Shown here piece by piece: positions 62,484 to 64,000 of a DNA stretch of 64,000 nt. Each line of letters opens with the position of its first letter. The first letter of the stretch is position 1. The notes beneath the pieces are model-generated. The model was not told the origin of the DNA. It did not search any database and saw nothing but the letters and a program-made list of their open reading frames with translations. Position numbers and translations under genes: made by a program. The stretch is from Hyphomonadaceae bacterium BRH_c29 (GTDB taxonomy: Bacteria > Pseudomonadota > Alphaproteobacteria > Caulobacterales > Hyphomonadaceae). The stretch is from contig LADW01000001.1 of NCBI GenBank assembly GCA_000961695.1, positions 42,291 through 106,290 of the forward strand, written 5' to 3'.

Positions 62484-63419
62484 ATGAAAAGATTTGCATT
62501 TTTCGCAGTTGGCCTCGGTTTGCTCGCCGCCTGTGGGGCGCCGGACGCGCCAGGTGAGACCGCCAGCGCCGCCGCGGCGAAAGCAAACATCCTGCCCTTG
62601 CCGCAATATTTTGACTGCCTTCGGGAGAATGGTGGCATGGCTATTGCCGCACACCGGGGTGGACCGGACAAAGGCTACCCCGAGAACGCGATCGAGACCT
62701 TCCAGCACGGCTTCGATGCCGGCATCCGCGTGTTCGAGATCGACGTGGCCGAAACCAGGGACGGTGTGCTGACCCTGATGCATGATGACCGCCTCAACCG
62801 CACCTCGACCGGACGGGGCTATGTCTCCGATACCGATTGGGAGACGATGAGCGGGCTGGAACTGGAAGACAATGACGGGCGCCGCACCGGCTTCAATCCG
62901 CCGAAATTCAGTGACGTGCTGCTCTGGGCCAGGAAGACCGGCGCGGTAATGGAACTCGACAAGAAGCCGACGACCAGTTTCCGCAACATCGCCGCCGCCG
63001 TGAAGGCCGCCGGCGCGCAGGAGAACGTGATCTTCGTCACCTATAATGACGACCAGGCCGCCGAAGTCGCCGCCATCGACCCGGACTTCATGATGACCGC
63101 TTCCGCCTTCGGGGACCGGGACGTTGCCAAACTGCAGGGCCGGGGCGTCAATGCGAAGCGCCTGATCGGCTGGACCGGAACCGAGCGCCCGGATCGCGCC
63201 GCCTGGGCCCGCCTCGAACAGGTTGGCGTCGAACCCGCCTTCGGCACGCTGGGCCGCAAGGGCGAACGGCTGGACGACCAGTATCTCGCCGATGGCGACG
63301 CGTCCGAATATGACGACCTTGCCAGGGACGGCCTGGTCCTGCTGGCGACGGATGAACCGTACCGCGTGGCGGATATGATCCAGGCCGACGATGTCGGCCG
63401 GGAGGCTTGCGGGCGGTAG
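62484..63419 (+). CDS. Glycerophosphodiester phosphodiesterase lipoprotein
   Basis: A 311-residue TIM-barrel enzyme from ATG 62484 (MKRFAFFAVGLGLLAACGAP); the lipobox is LAAC (Cys 17). IAAHRGGPDKGYPENAIETF carries the two catalytic His/Arg region residues, EIDVAETRDGVLTLMHDDRL the metal ligands (ExD) and second His, and MELDKKPTT the later Glu. It hydrolyses glycerophosphodiesters to glycerol-3-phosphate and an alcohol, probably at the periplasmic membrane face. Divergent from the acyl-CoA ligase. A REP-like palindrome follows. Confidence 0.9.
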   Translation: MKRFAFFAVGLGLLAACGAPDAPGETASAAAAKANILPLPQYFDCLRENGGMAIAAHRGGPDKGYPENAIETFQHGFDAGIRVFEIDVAETRDGVLTLMHDDRLNRTSTGRGYVSDTDWETMSGLELEDNDGRRTGFNPPKFSDVLLWARKTGAVMELDKKPTTSFRNIAAAVKAAGAQENVIFVTYNDDQAAEVAAIDPDFMMTASAFGDRDVAKLQGRGVNAKRLIGWTGTERPDRAAWARLEQVGVEPAFGTLGRKGERLDDQYLADGDASEYDDLARDGLVLLATDEPYRVADMIQADDVGREACGR

Positions 63420-63429
63420 AGCTGCCGCG

Positions 63430-63455
63430 TCATCCTTCGACTTCGCTCAGGATGA
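63430..63455. repeat. REP-like palindrome after the phosphodiesterase gene
   Basis: TCATCCT (63430-63436) and AGGATGA (63449-63455) form a 7-bp stem around a 12-base CTTCGA-rich loop. Palindromes of this sequence type are scattered between genes in many bacteria. It could act as a terminator or as a target for the IS110-type element next door, which is 42 bp away. Confidence 0.6.
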
Positions 63456-63496
63456 GTCCGAACTTCAGAAGCGCTCATGCTGAGTATCCGTGTTGG

Positions 63497-64000
63497 TCAA
63501 TTCGGTTTTGGGGTCCATTTTCGATTGTCGCGGATGAGTGCGTTTGCGAGGACGATGAGCTTTCGCATGACGGCGGTGAGGGCGAGTTTGGGCGGCTTTC
63601 CGCGGGCGGTCAGGCTTTTATAGGTCTGGTTGAGGTCGGGGTTGAACCGGGCGGCAGCGAGCGCTGGCATGTAGAGCGCGCGCCGGACATGTGCGCGGCC
63701 GCCCTGCACGAACGCCCTGCCGGTCCATTTGCCTGACTGGCGGGTTCGCGGCGCGGTTCCCGAGAGGGCGCCTGCAGCCTGGCTGTTGAGGTCGCCCAGC
63801 TCCGGCATGCCGGTGAGGAGGGCGAAGGCAGAGCGTTCTGCGATGCCGGGGATCGAGATGAGGATGTCCCGCTTGCGGGCTAATTCAGGGTCGGCCTCGA
63901 TGCGCGCATGCATGGCCTGTTCGATCTGCCGGATCTGGCGGTCGATCGCCGCCAGCCTCTGGCGCAGCTGGCGTTTCAGAAGCGGCAGGGTGAGCGTTGC
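63497..64000 (-). CDS. IS110-family transposase, C-terminal part (gene runs off the window)
   Basis: The frame is open to the right edge, so the N-terminal DEDD catalytic domain is outside; an internal Met at 63913 is not the true start. The visible part is the Transposase_20 (IS116/IS110/IS902) domain: a coiled-coil (LKRQLRQRLAAIDRQIRQIE), then ISIPGIAERSAFALLTGMPE, GTAPRTRQSGKWTGRAFVQG, RRALYMPALAAARFNP and LTAVMRKLIVLANALIRDN, with the conserved Ser region of the family. IS110 elements lack long terminal inverted repeats, so the left end of the element is not defined here. Confidence 0.9.
   Translation of the reverse strand, partial: ATLTLPLLKRQLRQRLAAIDRQIRQIEQAMHARIEADPELARKRDILISIPGIAERSAFALLTGMPELGDLNSQAAGALSGTAPRTRQSGKWTGRAFVQGGRAHVRRALYMPALAAARFNPDLNQTYKSLTARGKPPKLALTAVMRKLIVLANALIRDNRKWTPKPN

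Overview
This is a GC-rich chromosomal segment, most likely from an alphaproteobacterium of the Hyphomonas/Hyphomonadaceae type. That placement is an inference from protein style: a DUF2793-type remnant, an ahcY-purU-metK operon, an MdeB-like E1 protein beside an AsnC regulator, a DUF1499 protein and many acyl-CoA enzymes. No rRNA or tRNA gene was seen, so the genus is not certain.

Bases 1-24000 are an accessory surface-polysaccharide region. It holds a GT4 glycosyltransferase (cut by the window edge), a repeat protein, a TPR plus GT-A protein, a Wzt/Wzm ABC exporter, a three-gene set that fits UDP-L-QuiNAc (or UDP-L-FucNAc) synthesis, two full-length sulfotransferase-like paralogues and a fragment of a third, a 947-residue fusion of a degenerate sulfotransferase domain with two GT2 domains, another GT2 enzyme and a DegT-type sugar aminotransferase. 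The region is also decaying. A DUF2793 gene carries a nonsense codon and several frameshifts and is split by a complete IS3-family element with 4-bp target duplications. An OxyR-like gene is broken in at least three places. The 3' end of an aminotransferase gene recurs 3.5 kb downstream as a diverged remnant.

Bases 24000-33300 hold a secreted protein with two caspase-like domains, the first lacking both catalytic residues; the methyl-cycle operon ahcY-purU-metK behind a hairpin leader; a subtilisin-like autotransporter overlapping a small lipoprotein gene; and a nucleotidyltransferase-fold protein of unknown role.

Bases 33400-43000 supply precursors: rmlCBDA with start/stop overlaps (dTDP-L-rhamnose), glmS (glucosamine-6-phosphate), cysD plus a cysN-cysC fusion (sulfate activation to PAPS) and a GDP-mannose pyrophosphorylase. 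With the sulfotransferases upstream, this suggests a rhamnose- and amino-sugar-containing polysaccharide that may be sulfated.

Bases 43000-63400 are mostly core metabolism: a thiolase-like protein, gpsA, a crotonase, an AsnC regulator divergent from an MdeB-like 2-oxoacid dehydrogenase E1, an MBL-fold hydrolase, an ATP-grasp-like protein, a DUF442 phosphatase, an oligopeptide-type permease pair, a LysR regulator divergent from a SnoaL-like protein, a CPA antiporter, an alpha/beta hydrolase, a DUF1499 protein, two tandem cytochrome c lipoproteins, an SDR, an acyl-CoA ligase and a glycerophosphodiesterase. An IS110-type transposase runs off the right edge.
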